Assembly: GCA_000012145.1 (NCBI GenBank) | Contig: CP000055.1 | Coordinates: 1 to 39,263, forward strand | From: Rickettsia felis URRWXCal2 | Lineage (GTDB): Bacteria > Pseudomonadota > Alphaproteobacteria > Rickettsiales > Rickettsiaceae | DNA: 39,263 bases | Direction: 5' to 3' | In this document: piece by piece, positions 28,325-37,274 of the stretch | Layout: each line of letters starts with the position of its first letter | Position numbering within the stretch: the stretch's first letter is position 1 | Translations under genes and position numbers: made by a program | Notes under the pieces: generated by a model | Seen by the model: the letters and a program-made list of their open reading frames with translations, nothing else | Told to the model about the DNA's origin: nothing | Database searches by the model: none

Positions 28325-29398
28325 TTATATTTCTTGTGATCCCCCCAATAACTTGATAATTTCATGCGTATATTGCTGTTCGTTTATCTCAGCAAACAAG
28401 GAGAATAGCTCTTTCATACGTTTGATATTTGATGTTTCAGTTCGATTAATACCATTTAATTCAAAATATGGTAAGTTTTGATCTATAGCTTGTGCTAAAT
28501 CTTTTCCACATAGTTCTATAAGTTTTTCTATATATATTTCACGCTTATTATATTTCTCTGAAGAAAATAAACATTGAGCTGTAGATAACGGAATTTTTGA
28601 CATATTTGGTTGTATCATAGGATTAAAAGCTATCGATGGAGTCCAAGAAGAAAGCTCCTGAGGTCTATCTATACCTGAAATACGCAAATGATCCTTTAGG
28701 TAAGTCGGATCATTAACTGGATAATTATCCCATATTAATACCTTACGTCCTAGTTTATTAGAAATATTATCTAATTCTTTTTGAGAATAACCATCACTCA
28801 TAATATGTTCTCCAGTCCAAAATATAGAAAACTTTTGATCTAACTGACTAAAATCAGCAAAATAACTTTCAGGAGTTGGTCCTAACACACGTTGTAAAAT
28901 TTGATCATTACTGTAATAGCTTGGAACAGAGGCAAAATTCTGGGCATTACTTCTTTGTGCGATGTACTCAGCAACCTGTACTTGCCCCACTCCCAAGTCA
29001 GGAACAATTGAGTCTTTATTGATATCATCGAAAAATATACCTAGAATAGTAGGATTAATATTATTGATTTGAGTGATTTTCTGTTGTAGTACTTTTTCTA
29101 CTTTCTCTATATCTTTTAAGTTATTAAGCCCTAGTGGACTCAATCCAATACCGAAAGCTACACCTTTTTCTTCAAAAGTATCACGGATATTTTTTAATTC
29201 CTGAACACGTGATTCAGTAAAAAATATATTCCAATTATCACGTAACAACTTATCCATCTTTGGTGCATAGATAAAATATTTATACCCGTATTTCTTACAA
29301 AAATCAGCATATTCAATTAGTACTTCATTAGACCATACTGGTCCGTAATACCCCATTATAATTCCATACGAAAACGTATCTAACGAAAAAATATTCAT
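28325..29398 (-). CDS. GH84 beta-N-acetylglucosaminidase (O-GlcNAcase/hyaluronidase-like)
   Basis: This 357-residue protein has the GH84 signatures in order: GIIMGYYGPVWSNE (12-25), YFIYAPKMDKLLRDNW (41-56), the catalytic Asp pair in LGIFFDDINKD (Asp124 and Asp125) and LIWDNYPVNDPT. GH84 enzymes remove GlcNAc from O-GlcNAc proteins or hyaluronan-type glycans by substrate-assisted catalysis. The usual Glu of EGFYG is Met here. Length covers the catalytic domain only; no signal peptide is seen. ATG 29398 follows AGGAT. It is 17 bp downstream of the 72-residue gene. It appears intact, and action on host O-GlcNAc proteins would be plausible for an intracellular bacterium, but is inference. Confidence 0.85.
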   Translation of the reverse strand: MNIFSLDTFSYGIIMGYYGPVWSNEVLIEYADFCKKYGYKYFIYAPKMDKLLRDNWNIFFTESRVQELKNIRDTFEEKGVAFGIGLSPLGLNNLKDIEKVEKVLQQKITQINNINPTILGIFFDDINKDSIVPDLGVGQVQVAEYIAQRSNAQNFASVPSYYSNDQILQRVLGPTPESYFADFSQLDQKFSIFWTGEHIMSDGYSQKELDNISNKLGRKVLIWDNYPVNDPTYLKDHLRISGIDRPQELSSWTPSIAFNPMIQPNMSKIPLSTAQCLFSSEKYNKREIYIEKLIELCGKDLAQAIDQNLPYFELNGINRTETSNIKRMKELFSLFAEINEQQYTHEIIKLLGGSQEI

Positions 29399-29415
29399 AA
29401 ATTATCCTATCAGTT

Positions 29416-29634
29416 TTATTTCTGCACTTTAGTTTTTACTATTTGTTTCTTTTTCTCTAATAAGCCCTTAACTCTAATATTTAATTCTTCCCTTCTTTTT
29501 TTGTAACAAATCCTATTGTCTTGATTTAGTGCCTCTTCTGTTATGGCACTGCTTGCGTTTGCATTTAATATAGCTTCTTGATTACTGTATTTTCCGTTTA
29601 GATGTTTCTGAAAGTTCTGATATTGTGATTTCAT
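29416..29634 (-). CDS. Small charged hypothetical protein
   Basis: A 72-residue ORF starting MKSQYQNFQKHLNGKYSNQE and ending LLEKKKQIVKTKVQK. The C-terminal half is a basic helix, possibly coiled coil (KKRREELNIRVKGLLEKKKQ). It lies 17 bp before the GH84 gene, in the same direction, so the two are likely one transcript. A damaged relative follows GH84 at 28157-28318, which suggests an ancient duplication. Confidence 0.5.
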   Translation of the reverse strand: MKSQYQNFQKHLNGKYSNQEAILNANASSAITEEALNQDNRICYKKRREELNIRVKGLLEKKKQIVKTKVQK

Positions 29635-30156
29635 TTTTCGAAAATTTGAAAGGTTAGTGGATTTAATTTAACTCTACCTGAAATATTGTTTTTGGTCAAA
29701 AGATATTCTTAAGGCACGGAAGATGTATGAAGCTGTAAAACAGTATATTATACCGATTAGTAGACAGTAATATTTTTACTATAGCAGTATATTATTTTGG
29801 TTAGATTTTTCATGTATGGACCTCCTGTAGAATGCAAGAAAAAAATAACGTTAGTCCATCGGCTTCTCAACGAGCCACTGAAAAAATCAGTTTTTTTGTA
29901 AGCTAAGGTTTGTCTTATTTACCATCAATATTATTATCTCACGCATATTCCAGATTGGAATCTCTTGCATATTCTTTTTGTTTACCTATTCATTATATAT
30001 AGCTAAACCACTATAAACCAGTTATGAAGAATAATTTCTAAATACTGATTATTATATTAATATACCAAAAAGGTATAACCATTTTATTATAGTGTAGTGG
30101 TTTAGCTATAAATCACTATTTATGTTAATTATAATAGTTCTGTTGCTACACACTCT
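29635..30156. other. Non-coding stretch upstream of the 72-residue gene
   Basis: No ORF is supported in 29635-29997. A weak hairpin followed by Ts (ACTGA, AAAAA, TCAGT, then T7, about 29877-29898) could be a terminator on the + strand. The right part, 29998-30110, is the inverted-repeat element below. Confidence 0.5.
29998..30110. repeat. 113-bp element with perfect 16-bp terminal inverted repeats
   Basis: TATAGCTAAACCACTA (29998-30013) recurs inverted as TAGTGGTTTAGCTATA (30095-30110). The interior is AT-rich with GGTATAACC. It lies just beyond the 3' end of the IS110 transposase and may be part of that element's end or a separate miniature repeat. Confidence 0.7.
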
Positions 30157-31206
30157 TTAGCTGCAAACTTTACTCTCCACATAATCATCTCCTGATCTGA
30201 GTACGGCAAACACAACTCTTGCCAATTTATTAGCTATGGCAACTGTTGTTTTATTATGACCACTTCGCTCAGATAAATTAAACATCCATTGCGTAAATTT
30301 GCTAAAATCTTTTTTAGATTTCTGTTCTTCCGATGTGAATCTTATCTTGGCATTTAGTACAGCTCTAGCCCCCTGAATTAATAAAGTGCGTAAGTATACA
30401 TCACCTCGCTTGCTAATTCCAAACAGCTTATCTTTTCCACCACTTGAATGTTGTCTTGGCACTAATCCTAGCCATGCCGATAATTGCCTGCCATTGTCAA
30501 AATTTGTAGCACTACCTATTGATGCTATTAAAGCAGTAGCAGTAATTAAACCAAGACCAGGTATAGTTGTTAATCGTTGATATTGAGTTAGGTTGCTAGT
30601 GATTATTTTTAATCTTTTTTCTATCTCTTTTATTTTTTTATTATTATCCAAAAACTCCTCTTTCAGTTCACTAAATGTTTGATAACCTAGCTGGCTTAAA
30701 TTTCCTTCATCTAAAATTTCGGTTAATTTTGTCATAACCTTATTTATCCCTTGAGGAATAATAAAACCAAATTCATGTAGTAGACCCCTAATTTCATTAG
30801 CAAGTGCCGTACGATTTTTTATCAATCTCTCTCTTACTCTATGAATTGATAAAATATCTTGTTGTTCTACAGTTTTAATTGGTACAAACCTCATATTTGG
30901 TCTGCTACTGCTTCACATATAGCTTCAGCATCAGCTTGATCGTTTTTATTAGTTTTGACATACGGTTTGACAAATTGTGGTGCCATCAGTTTTACTGTAT
31001 GATCCAATTTAGTTATTTCTCTTGCCCAACTAGCTCCACCACAAGCTTCCGTCCCCACTAAACATTTTGGCAAATTAGCCATAAATGTTAAAATCTGTTC
31101 TCTCATCAATTTTTTCTTTAATACCGTATTACCATTTTTATCTACACCATGAATTTGAAAAATTCTTTTTGCAATATCTATACCAACCAATTGTGGTAAC
31201 TTCCAT
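30157..31206 (-). pseudogene. IS110-family transposase, two frameshifts
   Basis: ATG 31206 follows AGGAGG and encodes MEVTT, then an extra base shifts to LVGIDIAKRIFQIHG, the DEDD domain start with GTEACGGASWAREITKL and KTNKNDQADAEAICEAVA, which contain the acidic residues. Near 30893 a missing base shifts again (AVADQI stop; RPNMRFVPIKTVEQQD continues). The C-terminal part has the catalytic-Ser domain, TTIPGLGLITATALIASIG and SAWLGLVPRQHSSGGKDKLF. The frame ends at 30157. Confidence 0.88.
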
Positions 31207-31283
31207 ATGAACCTCCTGAATTAGTTGTTTTAATATATTTAAATTAACTCTAGAAGATTAGCAACTGCTTTTCATTCTGTATA

Positions 31284-31568
31284 TCAGAAGATCCATACCA
31301 TTTGTTTAGCTTGCACTCTTTGTTTTGAACGAGCTAGTTTTGCAGCATGTTCTCTTGTTATTTCCCTTAAAGCTTTTAGCTGAGCAAGCCTTTTCTGGTT
31401 ACGCTTACGTCTAGCTGTAACACCTGCATTTAACCATTCATTTTCTTGAGCTAATTTTTTATTTAATTTTCGCAGGGCTGCTTCTTCTTGCTCTATAATA
31501 ATATTTTGCCATTCGTTAAAATATTTGAATCCTTTATCGGATTTGCGTAAATGTGAGAGTGAGAAGTA
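31284..31568 (-). pseudogene. Uup/ABC-F ATPase C-terminal fragment
   Basis: The reverse frame reads FSLSHLRKSDKGFKYFNEWQ, NKKLAQENEWLNAGVTARRK, RNQKRLAQLKALREITREHA, then stops at 31284-31286. The ENEWLNAGVTARRKRNQKR motif is the inter-domain linker of Uup-type ABC-F proteins. Both ATP-binding cassettes are missing. It is a stray chromosomal fragment beside IS debris. Confidence 0.75.
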
Positions 31569-31598
31569 GCGTTATTTAAAGTATCATGTATAGATTTT

Positions 31599-31935
31599 TT
31601 ATCTGTCTCTTTTACTAGACGTATTTATATAATCTGTTTTGTTTGCCGCAGCACTAACAATACTATAAGATATGACATTAATGTTATCTTGTATAGAGTT
31701 ATCACTTGAATTTATTAACTCCATTCTTTCGTGATCGTCAGAATGTGAGCTAGAGGGGTTTGAAGTGTCATATGTAGCTTTTTTATATTTAGCCTTCTTA
31801 CTAGAAATATCTATAATAGCATAATCTGGCCCATCTGCCGAAGCACTATCACTGTAATATATTTTAGCTTTTTTACCATTAATCTCCATGAGATTAGGAT
31901 CGTAAGCGTCTGGTAAAGGCGGTATAGATTTATAA
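31599..31935 (-). pseudogene. Hypothetical gene, 5' end cut by IS66
   Basis: The frame is open from 31935 (TYKSIPPLPDAYDPNLMEIN) before any start, beginning right after the stop of the IS66 fragment. It continues GKKAKIYYSDSASADGPDYA and a Ser/Asn-rich tail to 31599. ATG 31889 could restart translation for 96 residues. The PPLPDAYDPNL stretch looks conserved but I do not recognise it. Confidence 0.45.
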
Positions 31936-31937
31936 GT

Positions 31938-32141
31938 TTAATCTAGTAAAATATTCCAGGGAAGGAGATCTTCAACTTTATTAGCTCTATAATCCTGAAT
32001 TATTGCAAGTACTTTTTGTAAATATTTCCAAAGATTGATGTGATTTAATTTAGCAGTTTTGATAATGGAATAAATAATAGAGGCAGTATGACCGCCACTG
32101 TCTGATCCAGCAAAAAGCCAATTTTTTCGTCCTACTGACAA
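31938..32141 (-). pseudogene. IS66-family transposase C-terminal fragment
   Basis: GRKNWLFAGSDSGGHTASII, IYSIIKTAKLNHINLWKYL and KVEDLLPWNILLD are the conserved C-terminal end of IS66 TnpC. The usual Glu of the SDSGGERAA motif is replaced (GGHTAS). Only 67 residues remain. Confidence 0.85.
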
Positions 32142-32162
32142 AAAAGAAATAGATTCCGAGTA

Positions 32163-32195
32163 CCTAGGTCAAAGGGATATCCCTTTGTACTTAGG
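32163..32195. repeat. Palindrome after the second Rpn gene
   Basis: The core CAAAGGGATATCCCTTTG (32170-32187) is perfect; CCTAGGT and TACTTAGG extend it imperfectly to 33 bp. It starts two bases after the Rpn stop (reverse strand), as a terminator or recombination site. Confidence 0.7.
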
Positions 32196-32197
32196 GG

Positions 32198-33313
32198 TTA
32201 GGACTTGAGAAGTTGGTTGAGCTCAGAGATAGAAAGTCCTGTGACTTTAGAGATAAAAGAAATATCAGAACCAGCATTAAGCATATTTTTAGCTACTTCC
32301 ATAGTTCTTTTAGCTTCCCCGATTTGCATTCCTCTTGCTTCCCCGATCTGCATGCCCTCATTTCTACCAATCTGCATGCCTTGGACCATTCCTTTTTGTA
32401 CGCCTTCATCAATATATTTATCAGCAATAGTTCTCATAAGTCCCTCTTGATCTGCTTTATTTAAGTGTTTTGCTATGATCTTAGCTAGCTCTACTTGTTT
32501 ATCTTCAGATACCTTAGCGTCACTATACCATAATAACCACTTAATGTAAATGTAGCCATTTTCCTTATCTATTTCAATACTACTTTCAAACTTCTCAAGT
32601 AGACTTTGCCAGAGATTTAAGATATCACGAGCTTTGATATGTTTAAGCATATACTCTATCATACCAAGATGCTTCTTTTGCTCTATCTCATCATCACTTT
32701 GTTTTTGTAAGTCTACAAGTAAATACTCGCCGCCCATCATTTCCTTAGCAGTCTTGCAATCTTCAAATAACTCCCAAAAGCTCCTTGGAGCATTATACAG
32801 CTTATCATTTGCGTATACTACTATAGGACATATTAGAGGTAGTTTATTATCTTTTTCTGCTGCAGCATTACTTTTATTTTTATTGGCGTCCTTATGTCTT
32901 TTGCATAAAAGAAGCATATATTGCCAAAGTCTAAAAGCTATCCAGTAATCGCTACTAGACTGGTGCTCGATCAGAACGTAAACGTACGCTTTGTCATTAT
33001 TGGCACTTCCAGTAGTACTATCTTTAATATTATTCTTGTTTAAAGAAACAGAATAAACGACATCACTAAATCTTTTGCGTAAATCCTCAGTAACAAAACT
33101 TTCCTTTTCTATTTTAATACTATTAAGATTAATCTTGTTCTTAAACGACGCTGGCAAATAATGCTCTAAAAACTCACGAGCAGCTACAGGCTCACTCATG
33201 ACCTTTTTAAATAGCTCATCATGCCTTGGACGCTCGGCAGTAGTATCATTAGCATCGCCATTTGTACTTACGTCTGTTTGCTGTTGCCTCTGATTATGCT
33301 CTTCATTAGTCAT
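32198..33313 (-). CDS. Rpn/YhgA-family PD-(D/E)XK nuclease (second copy)
   Basis: This 371-residue paralogue of the 17123 gene has ERPRHDELFKKVMSEPVAAR, the Asp region RFSDVVYSVSL, YVYVLIEHQSSSDYWIAFRL and PIVVYANDKLYNAP. The C-terminus contains the same GMQIGRNE, GMQIGEAR and GMQIGEAK tandem units, four in a row here, then ISKVTGLSISELNQLLKS. It lies 12 bp downstream of a toprim-domain transfer gene, like its relative behind traA. The N-terminus is Gln/Asn-rich (MTNEEHNQRQQQTDVSTNGD). Intact. Confidence 0.88.
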   Translation of the reverse strand: MTNEEHNQRQQQTDVSTNGDANDTTAERPRHDELFKKVMSEPVAAREFLEHYLPASFKNKINLNSIKIEKESFVTEDLRKRFSDVVYSVSLNKNNIKDSTTGSANNDKAYVYVLIEHQSSSDYWIAFRLWQYMLLLCKRHKDANKNKSNAAAEKDNKLPLICPIVVYANDKLYNAPRSFWELFEDCKTAKEMMGGEYLLVDLQKQSDDEIEQKKHLGMIEYMLKHIKARDILNLWQSLLEKFESSIEIDKENGYIYIKWLLWYSDAKVSEDKQVELAKIIAKHLNKADQEGLMRTIADKYIDEGVQKGMVQGMQIGRNEGMQIGEARGMQIGEAKRTMEVAKNMLNAGSDISFISKVTGLSISELNQLLKS

Positions 33314-33325
33314 GCTTGTAAACCC

Positions 33326-35187
33326 TTAAAATCTCATCGTCATTGTATGTTCTAACTCTCTTTCTAGGCGTAGCTCTTTAACTTCTGCTTTTACTTTTGC
33401 AAAGGTTGCAGCTATTTGCTTCTCATCTATAAAGCTTGGTATATCATTCTGCATCTCATGCTTCATATATTTAAGCGGACAGGAATATTTCTTAGATCCT
33501 ATTATCACATGCTCATCATCTAATAGCTGCTTAATATTCTCATTATGGCGATCCATATAATGTTTCTCACATGTTTTACTTAAATTCTTAAGAACATTTT
33601 GACTATCATTAGAGTTAAATTGATTTAGTATCTCGTGATCATTTAATATACCATGTTTCTTAGCATATACTACCATATTATGCATATTTGTAATAAGCTT
33701 ATCTTGCTCTATAGACTTAGCATTCGAGATCGCAGATAATACACTGCTATCATACTGCCCTGCATATTTAAGCTTGCCATTAAGAGACTTAAAGAACTCA
33801 TGTTCACGGCGAATTGTAGTTAACATTTCATCGGTAGTTTTAGCATCTACTTTATCTTTTCTGATCTGCTGATGCTGAGTTTCTAAATGATGACGCTCTA
33901 AACTGCTATCAAAGTGCTTATATGTCTCTGCTAAGTCCTTACTACCTTTAAGCTCTGCTAATATGTCTTGTGTACTGAACACCCCATGCTGTTCTGCTTC
34001 TGCTGCTGCATCTTTTAATTGAGGTAAAAGTTCTTGTTCCTTGTATTCAAGAGCTTGTTCCACTAGATCCACAAATTTATAATTAAATGTTGTATATTTA
34101 ATATTGCCATTTTGTTCTATAAAGAACTTTTGATCTTTCTCTAAAGCTACAAATATCTCGGATACTGTTTTTGCTACCAATATCTCATGTTTGATTTGCT
34201 GCGTATGTTCTATTAAGGTCTTACGCTCCGATTCTCTTTCTATATCAGCAAGTCTTTTATGTTCTAGGTATTTCTGTCGGTCCTGATAGACTGTGTAGCT
34301 AGTAGCAACTTGTGCATACGATCTTTGCTGCCACGCTTTAAGCGTGCAATGTGCTTCATATACTGAATTTGCAATCTTATTTTTGTCAGTAGCATCTAGT
34401 GCGTATCTATTACTATACTCTGAGATAGTACTATACACGTCTCGTGCTATCTCTTTGTGGTGACTATCAGGTACATCATTGATATTCATGCCAAGCTGAG
34501 CTGAATGTAGGATAGATACGTCACGAACAATGTTTCTGTATCATGTTACTTTCTCATGTGATTCACCATAGTTTTTCACCATCAGTTCCAAATGACCTCT
34601 GTATACTACATTTGTACCTGCGATACCGCTATATTCTAACGCTTTTTTCTCGTATAGATTTTGCGTATCATCTATTAACTTAGTTCGATGCTCTATAGTC
34701 TCAATATCAGAAGTATTGTTGCTATCACTTAACTCCTTGATACTTTTGCTTAAACGCTCGTCACGCATCGCAAGACTAGTTAATATATCTTGATACATTA
34801 TTGAGTCATATTTTAAATAATCATGTGCTACGCCGCCCTTACCTGTCGCCTCTAAATATTTAATATAATGACTTGATTTTTCTTGATCCCACTTCTCAGG
34901 CAATAAGTCTTTGTGAGTACTGCCGCCAAATTGTAGTCTTCTTGGATCAACTACGCTTACAAAACCTATATGCTCATTTGCCTTGTTAATCTTGTCCTTT
35001 ATCACCTCTGCTGCTTTAAAGCCTGGCTGATCATTATCAGGCCATATTATTGCATCCCGCCACTGAAACTGAAGCTGACTCCAATTGACTCTATCAGCAG
35101 CGTTACTGCCGCCCATCCATGATACTACGTTATAGTCAGGTAATATCCTAGATGCAGCTATAGCGGCTTTTTCTCCTTCTATAGCTT
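33326..35187 (-). pseudogene. Toprim-domain conjugation/primase-like protein, split
   Basis: The frame runs from about 35187 with AIEGEKAAIAASRILPDYNV, VSWMGGSNAADRVNW and DAIIWPDNDQPGFKAA: the Glu and DxD of a toprim domain, as in relaxase-associated primase parts of RAGE transfer genes (TraI-like). TGA at 34541-34543 interrupts it after ESHEKVT, yet the same frame continues YRNIVRDVSILHSAQLGMNI and a long helical region to 33326 (start ATG 34489 possible). The 5' end is missing, with IS630 next to it. Rpn begins 12 bp downstream. Confidence 0.7.
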
Positions 35188-35243
35188 AATGCGATAAGGT
35201 AGTGACTTATAGTATGAGTTGGATTATACTAAATGAAAAACTT

Positions 35244-35700
35244 ATGGCAAAGGCATATTCATACGATTTAAGAATACGAGTAATAAAAAGTTTAACAGAA
35301 GGTAAAACAATAAAAGAGACTTCTGAGATATACTCTATTAGTAGGAAGACTATAATAGAGTGGAAAGAATTAAAGAAACAAACTGGGGATGTCAAAGCAA
35401 AAAGTGGTTATCATACAGGACATCGTAGAATAATAAGAGACATAGAGGGATTTAAAAAATTTATAGAATTAAATTTTGATAAAACCACCATGGAGCTAGC
35501 TAATAACTGAAGTCAAAAAGTATCTACAAGTACAATATCAAGATTGCCTAATAAATTAGGTTATAGTTATAAAAAAAACTTTTCTTCATCCGAAAAGGGA
35601 TATTGGTCAAGGAATGAGTTTATATTGAAACTAAAAACTATAGATAAACAAGATTTATGTATATTGTGCTATGCCGTCATACTTAAGTTGCAGCATTATA
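35244..35700 (+). pseudogene. IS630-family transposase relic
   Basis: ATG 35244 starts MAKAYSYDLRIRVIKSLTEG with HTH KETSEIYSISRKTIIEWKE and GYHTGHRRIIRDIEGFKKFI. The frame meets TGA at 35508 (normally a Trp, NNWSQ), then continues SQKVSTSTISRLPNKLGYSY and loses homology after KTIDKQDL near 35660. The DDE catalytic part is not recognisable. It sits at the cut 5' end of the toprim gene. Confidence 0.8.
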
Positions 35701-35966
35701 ATTGGGATAGCTTATTAGCATATATTCAATGCTGTTTTTTGAATACAGAATCTACCATTAAAATATGGAATGTTCAAAGTAAAATTATTTCAGTACGTTG
35801 TGTAGATATCTTAAATAATAATGAATATATGCAAATCGTACATTCAGGCATAATATTGTTAATATTAATGTTACTTGCTATATGCGTTATGCCTATTATT
35901 TTACTTACAGTATGCTTGATAATGTATACTATAATTTCAGAACTAAAGCGATTTTAGTAATAAGGA
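35701..35966 (+). other. Unresolved stretch with a hydrophobic ORF tail
   Basis: The + frame from 35544 remains open to TAG 35957 and ends in a strongly hydrophobic run (IVHSGIILLILMLLAICVM, IILLTVCLIMYTIISELKR). It has no RBS or known match. It may be decayed IS630 sequence fused to something else. Confidence 0.3.
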
Positions 35967-36191
35967 ATGAGCATAGACTATTATTGGACTAAAGATCATA
36001 AATATTATAGATTAACTACTCAGGCTAATTTATTTTGCACTACCGATATTATATGTAGTTGGGGGTCCTTGTATGCTAATAGAGGGAATTACAAAGTGAT
36101 TCATTGTAATTCTCAAAATGAGATTGATATGCATATTAAGCGTATCGCTAGAATCAGAAAATCGAGAGGTTATAAAAATAATTTAACTTAA
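35967..36191 (+). CDS. WGR-domain protein
   Basis: A 74-residue protein starting at ATG 35967 after TAAGGA. YWTKDHKYYRLTTQANLFCT, then IICSWGSLYANRGNYKVIH and IDMHIKRIARIRKSRGYKNN form a single WGR domain with its Trp-Gly motif (WGS here) and final RKSRGY. WGR domains bind nucleic acid or act in poly(ADP-ribose) polymerase contexts. In bacteria the stand-alone form is common on plasmids, with unknown role. It is followed 14 bp later by a broken TPR gene. Confidence 0.7.
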   Translation: MSIDYYWTKDHKYYRLTTQANLFCTTDIICSWGSLYANRGNYKVIHCNSQNEIDMHIKRIARIRKSRGYKNNLT

Positions 36192-36205
36192 AAGGTGTAA
36201 ATAAG

Positions 36206-36521
36206 ATGAATAATAATGATGATGTACAACAATTAAAACAATACAAAATTAATGGCGATTTGTTTATGAACGTCACAAAAGCTATTCAAGAGTATGATAA
36301 AGCTATCTCATTCAATCCTAGTGATCCAGATACATACCTTAATGAAAGGTGATATATTATCGAGTCTTTCAATGGATGAAGAAGCAATCACAGAGTATCA
36401 CAATGCAAGATTAGTTAACCTGCATAATGATGATACAAATTATCAACAAATTATTCAAGACATGATATCTCTATCGCATAACATACCACAATGTATTAGA
36501 AATGACCCAAAATATAACTAA
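36206..36521 (+). pseudogene. TPR-repeat protein, frameshifted
   Basis: From ATG 36206 the protein reads MNNNDDVQQLKQYKINGDLF, MNVTKAIQEYDKAISFNPSD, then PDTYLNER and stops. The next frame continues LNKGDILSSLSMDEEAITEY at about 36345 and ends DPKYN at 36521. Joined, they form two TPR units of about 34 residues. RBS AAAGGTG is eight bases upstream. A one-base indel explains the break. Confidence 0.7.
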
Positions 36522-36598
36522 TGATATAGAACCGTCTGTGACTCCACTAGGAGACAATGCCAACGAACATTTTGATCATTAAACACTACTTTTATACA

Positions 36599-36720
36599 TA
36601 GTAAAAATTTTTACTAATTGCGTGATTTAAGTTTAGTCTCATAAAGTATACTTTATGAGACTAATAAAATACTTGTCTCAATTAATGTCTCATTATATAA
36701 TTCTCTTAAACTATGAGATA
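36599..36720. promoter_or_regulatory. Palindromic res-like region of the resolvase
   Basis: A perfect 18-bp palindrome (TAGTAAAAATTTTTACTA, 36599-36616) is followed by a perfect 32-bp palindrome at 36633-36664 whose half is TTAGTCTCATAAAGTA. GTCTCA units recur at 36675, 36688 and, inverted, at about 36714. Inversely repeated half sites before a serine recombinase gene are what a resolution site looks like; autoregulation is likely too. Confidence 0.7.
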
Positions 36721-36725
36721 TTATT

Positions 36726-37274
36726 ATGGCAAAAGTTGGATATGCACGCGTTAGTTCATTAGGTCAATTACTCAGCATCCAATTAGATAAATTAAAAGAT
36801 TGTGATAAAATATTTCAAGAAAAGAAATCCGGTCTTGATGGAACAAGAAGTGCATTAAAAAATGCACTGGATTATGTACGTGAGGGCGATATCTTTATTG
36901 TTACAAAATTAGATAGGTTAGCACGCTCTACTGCACATCTATGCAAAATAGCCGAGATTTTAAATCAGAAATCTGTGGCTCTGAAAGTTTTAGATCAAAA
37001 TATCGATACTAAAGATGCGACTGGTCGGTTAATATTTAATGTGTTAGGAGCGATCGGACAATTTGAAACTGAGATTAGAGCCGAGAGGCAAATAGATGGA
37101 ATCCTAAAAGCAAAAGAGCGAGGTATACAGTTTGGGAAGAAACAATACTTAACAAAGCAACAATTAAATGATCTTAAAGAAAAACGAAAACAAGGTATTA
37201 AAATCAAAAACCTGATGCAAGAATTCAATTTATCAAAAGCCTCAATATATCGCTATCTTGCACAGGAAGTATAA
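36726..37274 (+). CDS. Serine recombinase (resolvase/invertase)
   Basis: This 182-residue protein has the catalytic Ser in GYARVSSLGQ (Ser10), KLDRLARSTAHL and the FNVLGAIGQFETEIRAERQI helix of Tn3-type resolvases, and ends with an HTH (IKNLMQEFNLSKASIYRYL). It resolves plasmid dimers or inverts segments by double-strand exchange. It directly follows the palindromic region. Its ATG 36726 lies just after TATGAGATATT, with no strong SD. Intact. Confidence 0.92.
   Translation: MAKVGYARVSSLGQLLSIQLDKLKDCDKIFQEKKSGLDGTRSALKNALDYVREGDIFIVTKLDRLARSTAHLCKIAEILNQKSVALKVLDQNIDTKDATGRLIFNVLGAIGQFETEIRAERQIDGILKAKERGIQFGKKQYLTKQQLNDLKEKRKQGIKIKNLMQEFNLSKASIYRYLAQEV

Noticed and set aside
30880..30900. 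Programmed frameshift in the IS110 transposase
   Set aside because: A second frameshift near the start and the lack of a slippery run point to decay.
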